Shown here: positions 36,896-45,925 of the stretch, in pieces
How the letters are laid out: every line of letters starts with the position of its first letter
Numbering within the stretch: position 1 is the first letter of the stretch
NCBI RefSeq assembly: GCF_003576475.1
Contig: NZ_QWGR01000004.1
Location: forward strand, 1-64,000
DNA from: Maribellus luteus
GTDB lineage: Bacteria; Bacteroidota; Bacteroidia; Bacteroidales; Prolixibacteraceae
Reading direction: 5' to 3'
Length of the DNA stretch: 64,000 nt
Program-made: the position numbers and the translations under genes
The notes under the pieces: generated by a model
Seen by the model: the letters and a program-made list of their open reading frames with translations, nothing else
Told to the model about the DNA's origin: nothing
Databases searched by the model: none

Positions 36896-38373
36896 GTCAA
36901 TCCTTAACAACTCAATTTCGCGATAAAAAATCTCAGACTCGCGCATTGTCCGATTCGTGCCAATAGTTTTTGCATCCACAAGTCAAGGGCAAAAATAATT
37001 TCCTGTTTGATTTTTCGGAGTAATCTTTTAAAGTTGAAGGCAGCAGCGGCCATTAAAAGATTCATTTCATCGCCCATTGTACCTTTCAGGTAATTTCGGA
37101 TCATCCGGTGATCGTATTTCAAGTGACTGATCACCGGCTCCACACCTGCCCTTATCCTGCATTTCTTTCGCATCCACCGTTTCCGGTATTCTGTTTTTGC
37201 CTTAGGTGACCCCGGCCTTATAATTTGAGTTTCTCCTACCTTGTTCTTGCCTGGATAGCCGCGGTCAACAATGGCGTATTTGTATGTTCTCCCGGTTGAT
37301 TCCTGCACATTCTCAAGGGTCGGCTCCAGCGTTTGTGTATCGTTGGGGTTGCCCTGAAAGCTTTTCACCCCAACAATGATACACTTGCCCGGGATAAAGG
37401 CAACCGAGGCTTTCGCCCCAAACTCATACGGCTTGTGCGACTTGCCTTTGGCAATACAGGCTACCGATGGTTCATGCAATGAATAAATTTTGTTTTTGTC
37501 GTGTTTCTTCTGGCTGATTACCCGGTAAAACAAGGTCAACTGCTCCCGGTATTGTTCCCTTAACTCTTCACTCATTTTTCGTTCAAGGTCACGGGTGATC
37601 CGGCCTGCGATGGTACGCAGTTTCTTTTGTGCCCGGATAGCGAGTCGCTTGCGTTTGGGATGATGGGCAAACCGAAGATCAAGCAGCAAGGCTTTTACCG
37701 TGCGCTTGTAGCTCTGCCTGAGCTGGATTTCTTCCCGTTGGGCAATGCCATTGCACTTGTCGATGATTTTACGGTATTGTTTCGAATCAACCGGGTACGT
37801 GATATTTCTCTCATGTGCCGTGGTATCGACTACAACATCGCTGGACTTTAGATCGTTGCCCTGCATTTGTACTGACAGCTTAAAAATGCTCGCCGCCCCA
37901 TTTTCCCCAATGCGCTTGCGAAAGTGTACAAGGTCGCTCGGATCGCACGGGGGCTTCCACTGAAACTCACCTTCCCCACAGAAGTATTGGAAGTACGGAT
38001 CGCGTACCCATTCTTCCATCAGGGGTTCATCTCCCAGGTTGTAAACCTGCTTGAGGATCAGCAGCCCAACCATCAAGCGGATAGGCTTGGACGGTGTTCC
38101 GGTGTGGGAATACAAACCTGTAAAATTCCGTTCAAGATCTTTCCAGGGAATTCTGTTTGCAAGTATTACAAGCGGATGCTCCGGGTTGATAAACTCAACC
38201 AAAAGTGGCCGGAACAAGTTTTTCTGATTTTGCAGTGGTGATTTACCTAACATTTTCTACCGGATTTTCTATCAATTTCGGCATTTCCCTGCAATAAATG
38301 TCATTGAAAATCAACTAGTTTTAAATACATATCTGTTGATTGTCAACAGCTTGAAGGGATGTTAAGGATTGAC
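36896..38373 (-). mobile_element. IS5-family insertion sequence, about 1.48 kb, intact
   Basis: Perfect 14-bp terminal inverted repeats, GTCAATCCTTAACA at 36896 and its complement ending at 38373, enclose one transposase gene. The flanking sequences TAAAATA at 36889-36895 and 38374-38380 are identical, consistent with a target duplication of up to 7 bp, although the A/T-rich repeat could be partly accidental. The element sits exactly between the two paralogous clusters. It probably inserted between existing genes. Confidence 0.85.
36904..38253 (-). CDS. IS5-family DDE transposase
   Basis: A 449-residue transposase with an N-terminal DUF772-type helical domain (RPLLVEFINPEHPLVILANR onward) and a DDE catalytic domain. 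The acidic triad is visible as D143 in VVVDTTAHE, D330 in AIVDRGYPG and E372 in RAGVEPVISHLKYDHR. Length, motif spacing and terminal repeats fit the IS5/IS1182-like group. The frame is complete with no frameshift, so it may be active. Plus-strand frames in this span are shadows. Confidence 0.93.
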   Translation of the reverse strand: MLGKSPLQNQKNLFRPLLVEFINPEHPLVILANRIPWKDLERNFTGLYSHTGTPSKPIRLMVGLLILKQVYNLGDEPLMEEWVRDPYFQYFCGEGEFQWKPPCDPSDLVHFRKRIGENGAASIFKLSVQMQGNDLKSSDVVVDTTAHERNITYPVDSKQYRKIIDKCNGIAQREEIQLRQSYKRTVKALLLDLRFAHHPKRKRLAIRAQKKLRTIAGRITRDLERKMSEELREQYREQLTLFYRVISQKKHDKNKIYSLHEPSVACIAKGKSHKPYEFGAKASVAFIPGKCIIVGVKSFQGNPNDTQTLEPTLENVQESTGRTYKYAIVDRGYPGKNKVGETQIIRPGSPKAKTEYRKRWMRKKCRIRAGVEPVISHLKYDHRMIRNYLKGTMGDEMNLLMAAAAFNFKRLLRKIKQEIIFALDLWMQKLLARIGQCASLRFFIAKLSC

Positions 38374-38560
38374 TAAAATAGTCTACCATAAGGTAAGCAC
38401 CGAATGAAGCCAATCTGCAACCTCCGTTAATAATGAACAAAGTAGATACAGGTCATTGCTCTGTTCTGTGTTTTGCAACATCTGAATGGGATTTGAATGC
38501 GATTTTACTATTTTCGTATCCAACGTGATTTCTTTTCATAAACAAGAAGTCACTTCTGCG

Positions 38561-39184
38561 ATGGTTGATTCTAATAATAACTCAGAAATAACACTTATCA
38601 AAGGGTTGAATGAAGGAAAGCATTCAAGTTTCAAAGGACTATATGTTAAATATAGCCCCCAGTTGTATTCCTTTTCATACGATCTTTTAAAATCAAAAGA
38701 TGCCGCAGAAGACATTGTTCAGGAAACTTTTATTAAAATTTGGGATAGACGGTCGGTTATAAAAACTACAGGTTCATTCAGATCTTTGCTAAAAACCATT
38801 GCTTTAAACCTGATTCGTCATTCCTATAATAATTTGTCGAAAGAAAAAGATTTAAAAGACGAATTACTTGTTCAGTTAGTCCGGGATTCAGAAAAGTTTT
38901 CTCTGAACGATTCTTATGAAGACCTGCTTAAAAAGCTGGAAGAATTGATTGAGAAGATGCCCGAAGAAAGAAAATTGGTATTTCGGAAGAAGAAACTGGA
39001 GGGAGAAAAAGCCAAAGACATTGCCCGGGATTTAAATATTTCTGTTAAAATGATAGAGTATCACATTACTAAGGCGATGAAATATTTAAGAGAGGAATTT
39101 AAAGCCTTGGGAATATCCAGCATCGTACTGCATTTCATATTATCAAACATGGGCAAAAGACGCCGCCCCAGAACCGCTAAATAG
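38561..39184 (+). CDS. RNA polymerase ECF-type sigma factor (cluster 2)
   Basis: A sigma factor of about 207 residues when started at the ATG at 38561. The frame reaches back to 38486, but those 25 extra residues look unlike family members. Region 2 is at FKGLYVKYSPQLYSFSYDLL to VQETFIKIWDRR, and region 4 near MPEERKLVFRKKKLEGEKAK with a helix-turn-helix ending SVKMIEYH. It precedes a FecR gene and a SusC/SusD pair and is the counterpart of the sigma gene at 23267. It lies 188 bp beyond the IS end. Confidence 0.92.
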   Translation: MVDSNNNSEITLIKGLNEGKHSSFKGLYVKYSPQLYSFSYDLLKSKDAAEDIVQETFIKIWDRRSVIKTTGSFRSLLKTIALNLIRHSYNNLSKEKDLKDELLVQLVRDSEKFSLNDSYEDLLKKLEELIEKMPEERKLVFRKKKLEGEKAKDIARDLNISVKMIEYHITKAMKYLREEFKALGISSIVLHFILSNMGKRRRPRTAK

Positions 39185-39322
39185 CAACCACCTAGATACT
39201 CCTCATTACAGTATCATAAAAAAAAGCAAAAAAAACCTTAGGGATTTTCTGCATTTTCTGATGTAGTAATTAGAAGCACAAATTGAATCTGTATCTCATA
39301 TAGATTAGTTTAGTTAGAAAGT

Positions 39323-39352
39323 AAAGAGGAGGATATCGGATTCTTCCTCTTT
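39323..39352 (+). promoter_or_regulatory. Hairpin between sigma factor and fecR (cluster 2)
   Basis: AAAGAGGA (39323-39330) pairs with TCCTCTTT (39345-39352), preceded by TTAGTTAGA. It resembles the hairpin at 25015-25046 in cluster 1, but lies before fecR rather than before susC. A short T-run follows, so it could terminate or attenuate the sigma-factor transcript. Confidence 0.5.
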
Positions 39353-39365
39353 TAATGCAGAGAAA

Positions 39366-40364
39366 ATGATTGATACCAGTAAAAATAAAGTACTAAAGAG
39401 ATACCTAAAGGGGAACTACTCAGTAAACGACCATTTACTGATGAAGAAATGGTTTACAGATAATTCCGAATACAAAGAAATAGAACCCTTGCTCGATGAT
39501 TCATGGGAGACTTATGGCAGGCAAGAATCAGAACAACCGGAGCAACATGTTTTCAACAAGATCATCAGCCAAATATGGCTTCAAGAAGAGAATAAGAAAA
39601 GCCGGAATAATCTGAGGAACATATTTATAAGAGTTGCTGCTGCTCTGATTATCGGTTTGGTTACAGGATATTTTGTCTCGAATTTAAGACAAGCCTCCTA
39701 TGAGCCTGTCTACTTTACAGCGCATGCTCCCAAAGGTTCCATTTCTGAAACGCTACTGCCTGATGGGAGTCTTGTTGTTTTGAATGCAGGCTCCAGGCTG
39801 GAGTACGCATTGGGGAAAAATAACCAGGTAAACGAAGTTCGCTTAGACGGGGAGGCATGGTTCGATATTCATCCTAATCCGGAGCGGAAATTTATTGTAA
39901 AGACATCACATTACAATGTAAATGTGACAGGGACGCAATTTAATGTAAAAGCTTACGAAGAAGACGATGAAATTACAACAACACTGGAGAAAGGAAGCGT
40001 ATCCATTGAATCGGGTGAAAAAACAGCACTTGCTTATTCTCCTGAATTAAAACCCGGCGAACAATTTTCATTGAATAAAGAAACCCAGAAAGCCATTCTG
40101 AGCAAGGTAAATACAAAAATATATACAACTTGGAAAGACAATAAGTTGATTTTCATAAACATGGATTTAGATGAGCTTTTTGTACTTCTGGAACGCAAGT
40201 TTGGAGTAGATATTGAGATCTCAAATACTGAGATTCTCGACCTGCATTATACCGGCACAATCAAAAACGAAACCATCCTGGAAATACTCGATTTAATTTC
40301 GCACACACTTCCACTTAACTATGAAATTATCGGACAAAAAATAATAATAACAAAAATCAAATAA
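39366..40364 (+). CDS. FecR-family anti-sigma factor (cluster 2)
   Basis: A 332-residue anti-sigma protein with a cytosolic N-terminal part, one membrane helix near residues 84-106, a FecR domain (APKGSISETLLPDGSLVVLNAGS onward) and a C-terminal DUF4974 region. It should bind the sigma factor encoded 180 bp upstream and respond to the STN domain of the SusC protein that follows. The counterpart in cluster 1 has the same layout. Confidence 0.92.
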   Translation: MIDTSKNKVLKRYLKGNYSVNDHLLMKKWFTDNSEYKEIEPLLDDSWETYGRQESEQPEQHVFNKIISQIWLQEENKKSRNNLRNIFIRVAAALIIGLVTGYFVSNLRQASYEPVYFTAHAPKGSISETLLPDGSLVVLNAGSRLEYALGKNNQVNEVRLDGEAWFDIHPNPERKFIVKTSHYNVNVTGTQFNVKAYEEDDEITTTLEKGSVSIESGEKTALAYSPELKPGEQFSLNKETQKAILSKVNTKIYTTWKDNKLIFINMDLDELFVLLERKFGVDIEISNTEILDLHYTGTIKNETILEILDLISHTLPLNYEIIGQKIIITKIK

Positions 40365-40402
40365 AGTGCTTATGACAAAAACCTAACTGGCCAATGAAAA
40401 AA

Positions 40403-40459
40403 GCCGGCGATGCTCCAACATCAACCGGCATTTGAGTTTAACTACGGTGCTCCAACACC
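40403..40459 (+). promoter_or_regulatory. Twin hairpins with the same CTCCAA loop before susC (cluster 2)
   Basis: Two hairpins lie in tandem in the leader before susC. In the first, GATG (40409-40412) and CATC (40419-40422) enclose CTCCAA, and the outer GCCGG/CCGGC extends it. In the second, GGTG (40446-40449) and CACC (40456-40459) enclose the same CTCCAA. Identical loops on neighbouring stems are unusual for terminators and suggest a binding target for an RNA-binding protein or small RNA. The susC start is 29 bp downstream. Confidence 0.55.
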
Positions 40460-40487
40460 ATAATTAATCACTAAAACAATCAAATTT

Positions 40488-43400
40488 ATGAAAATTTTTA
40501 TGAATCGGCCCATTCCTCATTTCAGGATGGTACGAAAACTTATGATTATTATGAAACTAACCTGGATATTACTACTCGCTGGGATGCTTCAGGTTTCTGC
40601 CTCAGTTTATTCTCAGTCAGTCAAATTTTCATTCAACATGAAAAATCAAAAAGTTATCGATGTTTTGAATGAAATTGAAACCAATAGTGAATTTCGTTTC
40701 TTCTACCAGAACGAACAAATTGACTTGAATCGTCGAGTAACGGTCCAAACCCAGAATGCAACCGTAGAAGAAATTTTGAAAGAGATGTTTGAAGGAACTG
40801 ATATTTCCTATTCATTAAAAGAGGAAAAATTGGTTCTGTTAATGAAAGGAAATAGTCTTAACTCGAATACAACGAAAAGCCAACAGGATAAAAAGATTTC
40901 TGGAAAAGTTACCGAACAATCTGGCCAAGCCCTGCCCGGGGTAACCGTTATGATTAAAGGGACCACTCAGGGGACGGTTACCGATGCTGATGGAGAATAT
41001 TCATTAAGCAACATCCCCGAGAGAGCCACGCTCGTGTTCTCATTTGTGGGGATGAGAGCGCAGGAGGTGGTTGTTGGTAGTCAAACAATCATAAATCTAA
41101 GCATGCAAGAAGAAGCCATTGGATTGGAAGAGGTTGTAGCTGTTGGATATGGAACTATAAAGAAAAGTGACTTAACGGGCTCTGTTACTCAGGTTGATGC
41201 AGACATATATAAAAGACAGCCTCTTACACAGGTAACAGAGATGCTCGCAGGAACAGTCGCAGGATTCCGTTCAACTCAAAGCACTTCCGCTGCAGGTGGC
41301 AGTTCCATGATGGTAAGAGGTCCAAACTCTATTAATGCCAGCAACTCACCGTTGGTTGTTCTCGATGGTGTTATCTACAACGGAGACATAAGTGACATTA
41401 ATCCAGCAGATATTGAGACCATTGATGTTCTTAAAGATGCAAGTTCTGCTGCAGTTTTCGGAGCAAAAGCAGCAGCAGGAGTAATAATTATTACTACATC
41501 TAAAGGATATAAAGGAAGTCCTTCAATTAATGTTTCCATGAAATTTGGAATTAGTGAAGCTAGAAACAAGGGTTTTTTAGTTCGGGATGAAGACAATTTT
41601 ATGGAGTACAGAAAAAACTTTTTCAGGACACTATACGGAAGTCAGCCAGACTATTATTGGTTTAATCCTAACGATTTACCGAAAGGGGTTACCTTAGAAC
41701 AATGGAGAATGGCTAGTTCAAATCCTAATCCTGATGATACCCGGGAATGGCTTTCTCGTATGAATTTTTTCCCTGATGAGGTCAAAAATTATTTGGAAGG
41801 TAATTCAGTAAATTGGGCAAAAGAGACAATGCCTAAAGGGTTCAGAAAAGATTTCGATATTAGCGTTAGCGGAGGAACAGATAATCTCACTTATTACTGG
41901 TCTATTGGATACCTTGATAATGAAGGAATTATAAAAGGAGATAAATTTTCTGCACTAAGATCCAGGCTAAATAACGAATATAAGATCAATGATTGGCTTA
42001 AAGTTGGAGTAAATTTACAATACGCATTTCGTGATGAAAGCACAGTTACCGCGAATATTGGAGAGGCGGGTGTTCAAAGTCCGTATTCCAAAGTATTTAA
42101 TGATGATGGAACAATAAATTGGTATCCATATGGATATGAAGTAAGTAGAAATCCTTTATTAAACACTTTTGGACAAGACAGGTTAAGAAAGGTACAAGGA
42201 TTATTTGCCGTTCTATATTCTGAAATAACTCTTCCCTATGGCTTTTCGTATCGTTTTTCCTTTCAACCCCATATTCAAAATATTAAAGATTATAACTATT
42301 GGTCGCCTGATACCTATGTTGGCTCTGTATCTTATGCAAATGGACGTATTGAGAGAACAGATTATTCAAATTATGAATGGATGATTGACAACTTGATAAA
42401 ATGGAATAGAACAATCGATAAACATAGTTTTGATTTAACCTTATTGTTTAATGCTGAGACAAATTCTGATTGGAATAGTTATATGACAAATTCGAATATT
42501 CAACCTGAACCAGTTCTTGGCTACCATGGTATGCAGTTTGGAATATATCCGGCAGTATTCAGTGATGATACTAAAGTAACGGGAGATGCATTAATGGCTC
42601 GTATTAATTATACATTAAACGAGAAATATTTGTTTACTGCCTCTGTCAGAAGAGATGGCTATTCAGCATTTGGACAAAAATATCCAAGAGCCACTTTTCC
42701 TGCAGCTGCCTTTGCATGGCAAATTTCCAGAGAAAACTTCTATAATGAAGATTGGTTTATTAACAGAGCTAAGTTACGAATATCATGGGGAAGAAACGGG
42801 AATAGATCCATCGGAGCATATTCGGCATTGTCTGCTCTTTCATTAAATCAATATTATGATGGTTCTCAGGTTCAAATGGGAGTTAATACTTCCAGGCTGG
42901 CAAATAATAATTTAAGATGGGAAGAGACTGAATCATTGAACATAGGTATCGACATGGGCTTTCTTGATAATCGTTTCGACCTTTCTCTGGATGTATACAG
43001 TATGTCCACCACTGATTTGTTGGTAAAACGTTCTTTGCCAAAGATCACAGGGTTTGACAATATTACAACCAACATAGGACAGCTTCATAACAAAGGGTTT
43101 GAATTGACATTGATATCGAAAAATATCAATACTCCAAACTTCTTATGGAAATCAATTTTCACATATGCAATGAACCGAAATAAAATTGTAGAACTTTTTG
43201 GGGACAAGGGAGAATATGTTTTAGAAGGGAAAACACAGGAAGGAGAAATTCCGGATATTACCAATCAATGGTTTCCGGGAAAAGCTCTTGACGTTATTTG
43301 GGATTATGATATCGCGGGAATATGGCAATTGGGAGAAGAAGAAGAAGCAAGCAAATACAATCTTAAACCAGGTGATTTTAAGGCAAGAAATTTAGATGAT

Positions 43401-43901
43401 ATTGAAAAATATGAGGCTTTGCAGGATAAAACCTTTATTGGATTTAAAGAACCACGCCATAGCCTGGGGTTAATGAACGAATTTACTATTTTAAAAAACA
43501 TCAGTGCATCAGTCTTTCTTCGAGCTGATCTGGGCCATTTAAGGGCATTTCCATATTCTGTGAGAGGATGGAGTATGTTTGACAGACAAAATTCAAATAA
43601 CTACCCGTACTGGACTTTTGAAAACAAATCAAATGAATACCCTAGATTAAATAATAATCTAGCCTCATTTGGCGGAGGTATCATGCCTTATAAGCCTACA
43701 TCATTCCTTAGGCTCCAGGACGTAACAGTTTCTTATAATCTGGCTAATGCTATCGGTGAGATCAAATACCTTAAGGGATGCGATATCTTCTTGTCTGCAC
43801 GGAACTTATTTACCATAACCAATTGGCCGGGGTGGGACCCGGAATCAGGGAATAGTCCTATGCCTAAAATTTATTCAGCCGGAATAAATTTTACTTTATA
43901 A
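40488..43901 (+). CDS. SusC-type TonB-dependent outer-membrane transporter (cluster 2)
   Basis: A 1137-residue transporter with a signal region, STN domain, carboxypeptidase-regulatory-like domain (GKVTEQSGQALPGVTVMIKGT), TonB plug and barrel, the same order as the cluster 1 protein. The plug start LEEVVAVGYGTIKKSDLTGSV is nearly the same, while the barrel has diverged, suggesting a related but different ligand. It is probably activated with the cluster 2 sigma factor. The coding sequence is visibly richer in A and T than the genes outside the clusters. Confidence 0.95.
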   Translation: MKIFMNRPIPHFRMVRKLMIIMKLTWILLLAGMLQVSASVYSQSVKFSFNMKNQKVIDVLNEIETNSEFRFFYQNEQIDLNRRVTVQTQNATVEEILKEMFEGTDISYSLKEEKLVLLMKGNSLNSNTTKSQQDKKISGKVTEQSGQALPGVTVMIKGTTQGTVTDADGEYSLSNIPERATLVFSFVGMRAQEVVVGSQTIINLSMQEEAIGLEEVVAVGYGTIKKSDLTGSVTQVDADIYKRQPLTQVTEMLAGTVAGFRSTQSTSAAGGSSMMVRGPNSINASNSPLVVLDGVIYNGDISDINPADIETIDVLKDASSAAVFGAKAAAGVIIITTSKGYKGSPSINVSMKFGISEARNKGFLVRDEDNFMEYRKNFFRTLYGSQPDYYWFNPNDLPKGVTLEQWRMASSNPNPDDTREWLSRMNFFPDEVKNYLEGNSVNWAKETMPKGFRKDFDISVSGGTDNLTYYWSIGYLDNEGIIKGDKFSALRSRLNNEYKINDWLKVGVNLQYAFRDESTVTANIGEAGVQSPYSKVFNDDGTINWYPYGYEVSRNPLLNTFGQDRLRKVQGLFAVLYSEITLPYGFSYRFSFQPHIQNIKDYNYWSPDTYVGSVSYANGRIERTDYSNYEWMIDNLIKWNRTIDKHSFDLTLLFNAETNSDWNSYMTNSNIQPEPVLGYHGMQFGIYPAVFSDDTKVTGDALMARINYTLNEKYLFTASVRRDGYSAFGQKYPRATFPAAAFAWQISRENFYNEDWFINRAKLRISWGRNGNRSIGAYSALSALSLNQYYDGSQVQMGVNTSRLANNNLRWEETESLNIGIDMGFLDNRFDLSLDVYSMSTTDLLVKRSLPKITGFDNITTNIGQLHNKGFELTLISKNINTPNFLWKSIFTYAMNRNKIVELFGDKGEYVLEGKTQEGEIPDITNQWFPGKALDVIWDYDIAGIWQLGEEEEASKYNLKPGDFKARNLDDIEKYEALQDKTFIGFKEPRHSLGLMNEFTILKNISASVFLRADLGHLRAFPYSVRGWSMFDRQNSNNYPYWTFENKSNEYPRLNNNLASFGGGIMPYKPTSFLRLQDVTVSYNLANAIGEIKYLKGCDIFLSARNLFTITNWPGWDPESGNSPMPKIYSAGINFTL

Positions 43902-43932
43902 AATGAGTTTAATACACAATAAAATTAATCAC

Positions 43933-45690
43933 ATGAAAAACATAGTATATTCTTTACTGTTACTTTTGGTAAGTATATCTTGCTCTGAGGAATTCTTGAA
44001 ACCAGAGCCATTGTCTTTCTATTCTCCCGAAAATATCTTTATTAACAGGGAGGGTTTTGAGTCGCTGCTAATTACCTTAAGAAAAGATCTTCGTCAGGAA
44101 AATACCGAACAAAAAAATTTTCTGGCTCACCAATATGCCGCCTCTGAAATAGGAGTACCCTGGTTACAAATGGATTTTCGGCAACTCACACCGACAACAG
44201 ATCAGTACCAGCAATTCGTTAACCAGATTAATACCATTTTCTCAATAGTCAAAAATTCCAATACAATAATCTCAAGAATTGACAATATAACTTGGGAAGA
44301 TGAATCAGATAGGAATGAAATACTTGCTGAAGCCCTATGGCACAGATCATATTGGTATTACAGACTGATTGGCAATTATGGTGATTTACCATTTGTTGCA
44401 GAAGAAGTTACAAATGCAAAGCTCGACTATAAAACCCATTCTAGATGGACTATTTTAAAAAAGCTACAGGAAGATATGGAATGGGCAATACAGTGGTTAC
44501 CCCAAAGTGCAGTTAAAGGAGCGCCAACAAAAGGGGCCGGGAATCATCTATTAACAAAGATATACCTGGCTAATTTAGAATTTGATAAGGCTATTGATTC
44601 TGCTACTGATGTAATCGATGGTCCGTATTCATTAATGATGAACAGATTTGGGCAGGACAAAGACGAACAATTGAAAAATGTAATTTGGGATCTTCATCGA
44701 CCAAAGAACAGAAACCTCGAAGAGAACACAGAAACAATTCTGGCATTTATTGATCGCTATGAAGCACCTGACGGAGCCCGGTCGGGGGGAACTTATACCA
44801 TGAGGGTTTATAACTGTTCATGGTGGCACACCAACAACGGAAAAGACTCAGAAGGCAACAGAGGATTTATTGACAATGGAGCTTTGTACGATTCTCTTGG
44901 AAGGGGAAACCCTGATGTTGCACTAAGTGACTATCATAGTTATGAGATATGGAAAGAATATGGGAACGATTATAAAAATACACCGGATTTAAGGCGTGCT
45001 AATATAAACTGGTATGATGTAGAAGAATTGCGGTACAACAATCCCAATTCTGTTGACTATGGTAAGATCTGGGACAAAAATAACATGGATTTTCCAGGAG
45101 AATATTGGGCCAGATTCTATGCTATGCCATTTTATAAAACATATGTTCCAAACCATCCAGACCAAGAAGGAAGACCAATGGGGAGTAATGGAGATTGGTA
45201 TATCTATAGATTGGCTGAAACATATCTATTAAGAGCAGAAGCTTACTATTGGAAAGGCGAATTAGCTTTAGCAGCTGATGATATTAATGAAGTTAGAAAA
45301 AGAGCCGAAGCCATTCCTATTTCACCAGAGGTGGTTACAATTGATTATATATTTGATGAGAGGGCCAGAGAATTATTTCTGGAAGAACCTCGTCAGAATG
45401 AATTAAACAGAGTATCCTATATTCTCGCCAAACTAAATCGCGATGGTTATAGCTTGGATAATATTCACGAAAAGAATTGGTTTTTTGACAGGGTAATTTC
45501 GTTGAACACTTTTTATCTGAGAGCTGACGAAGTAAGTATTTTGGGTTGGCATCCTTATATTGAACCTCACAATTTCCAATGGCCTATTGATGATAACCTG
45601 ATAAATGCTAATACGTTGGGACGCATTAATCAAAACAAAGGCTATGTTGGCTCTGAAAGAAATGAACCTCCTCTTGAGGTGATTGAGTAA
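43933..45690 (+). CDS. SusD/RagB-family outer-membrane lipoprotein (cluster 2)
   Basis: A 585-residue lipoprotein (lipobox SISC) of the RagB/SusD family, starting best at the ATG at 43933, where the hydrophobic signal begins. Family motifs include FLKPEPLSFYSPENIF, AEALWHRSYWYYRLIGNYGD, LLRAEAYYWKGELALAADD and DERARELFLEE. It binds the ligand over the SusC barrel. It is followed by a structured intergenic region of about 230 bp before the enzyme genes. Confidence 0.94.
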   Translation: MKNIVYSLLLLLVSISCSEEFLKPEPLSFYSPENIFINREGFESLLITLRKDLRQENTEQKNFLAHQYAASEIGVPWLQMDFRQLTPTTDQYQQFVNQINTIFSIVKNSNTIISRIDNITWEDESDRNEILAEALWHRSYWYYRLIGNYGDLPFVAEEVTNAKLDYKTHSRWTILKKLQEDMEWAIQWLPQSAVKGAPTKGAGNHLLTKIYLANLEFDKAIDSATDVIDGPYSLMMNRFGQDKDEQLKNVIWDLHRPKNRNLEENTETILAFIDRYEAPDGARSGGTYTMRVYNCSWWHTNNGKDSEGNRGFIDNGALYDSLGRGNPDVALSDYHSYEIWKEYGNDYKNTPDLRRANINWYDVEELRYNNPNSVDYGKIWDKNNMDFPGEYWARFYAMPFYKTYVPNHPDQEGRPMGSNGDWYIYRLAETYLLRAEAYYWKGELALAADDINEVRKRAEAIPISPEVVTIDYIFDERARELFLEEPRQNELNRVSYILAKLNRDGYSLDNIHEKNWFFDRVISLNTFYLRADEVSILGWHPYIEPHNFQWPIDDNLINANTLGRINQNKGYVGSERNEPPLEVIE

Positions 45691-45698
45691 AGACAATC

Positions 45699-45812
45699 CA
45701 TTGGAGGAGCAATATAAGAACGTTGTTGGCAAACTTTATTTCCACTGCTAGAATTAGCAGTAGAAATACTATCAAACAATAGCTAACCAACATGTTATTG
45801 TCTCCTCCAATG
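45699..45812 (+). promoter_or_regulatory. Long multi-stem inverted-repeat structure after susD (cluster 2)
   Basis: CATTGGAGGAG (45699-45709) and CTCCTCCAATG (45802-45812) are perfect inverted repeats about 90 bp apart. Nested inside, ATTTCCACTGCT (near 45738-45749) pairs with AGCAGTAGAAAT (near 45756-45767), with one G-T pair, and GTTGTTGGC faces GCTAACCAAC. The result is a long rod of about 110 nt. Cluster 1 has a large inverted repeat at the same place, with unrelated sequence. Confidence 0.65.
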
Positions 45813-45925
45813 TACTGACCATAAATACAACACACTCTCATACTAATCATCTGACTCATACTCTTTTGGTTGAGTAATCAATGTTGTTGACAATAAAATA
45901 TACGAACAAAAATTGTTGCTCATTT

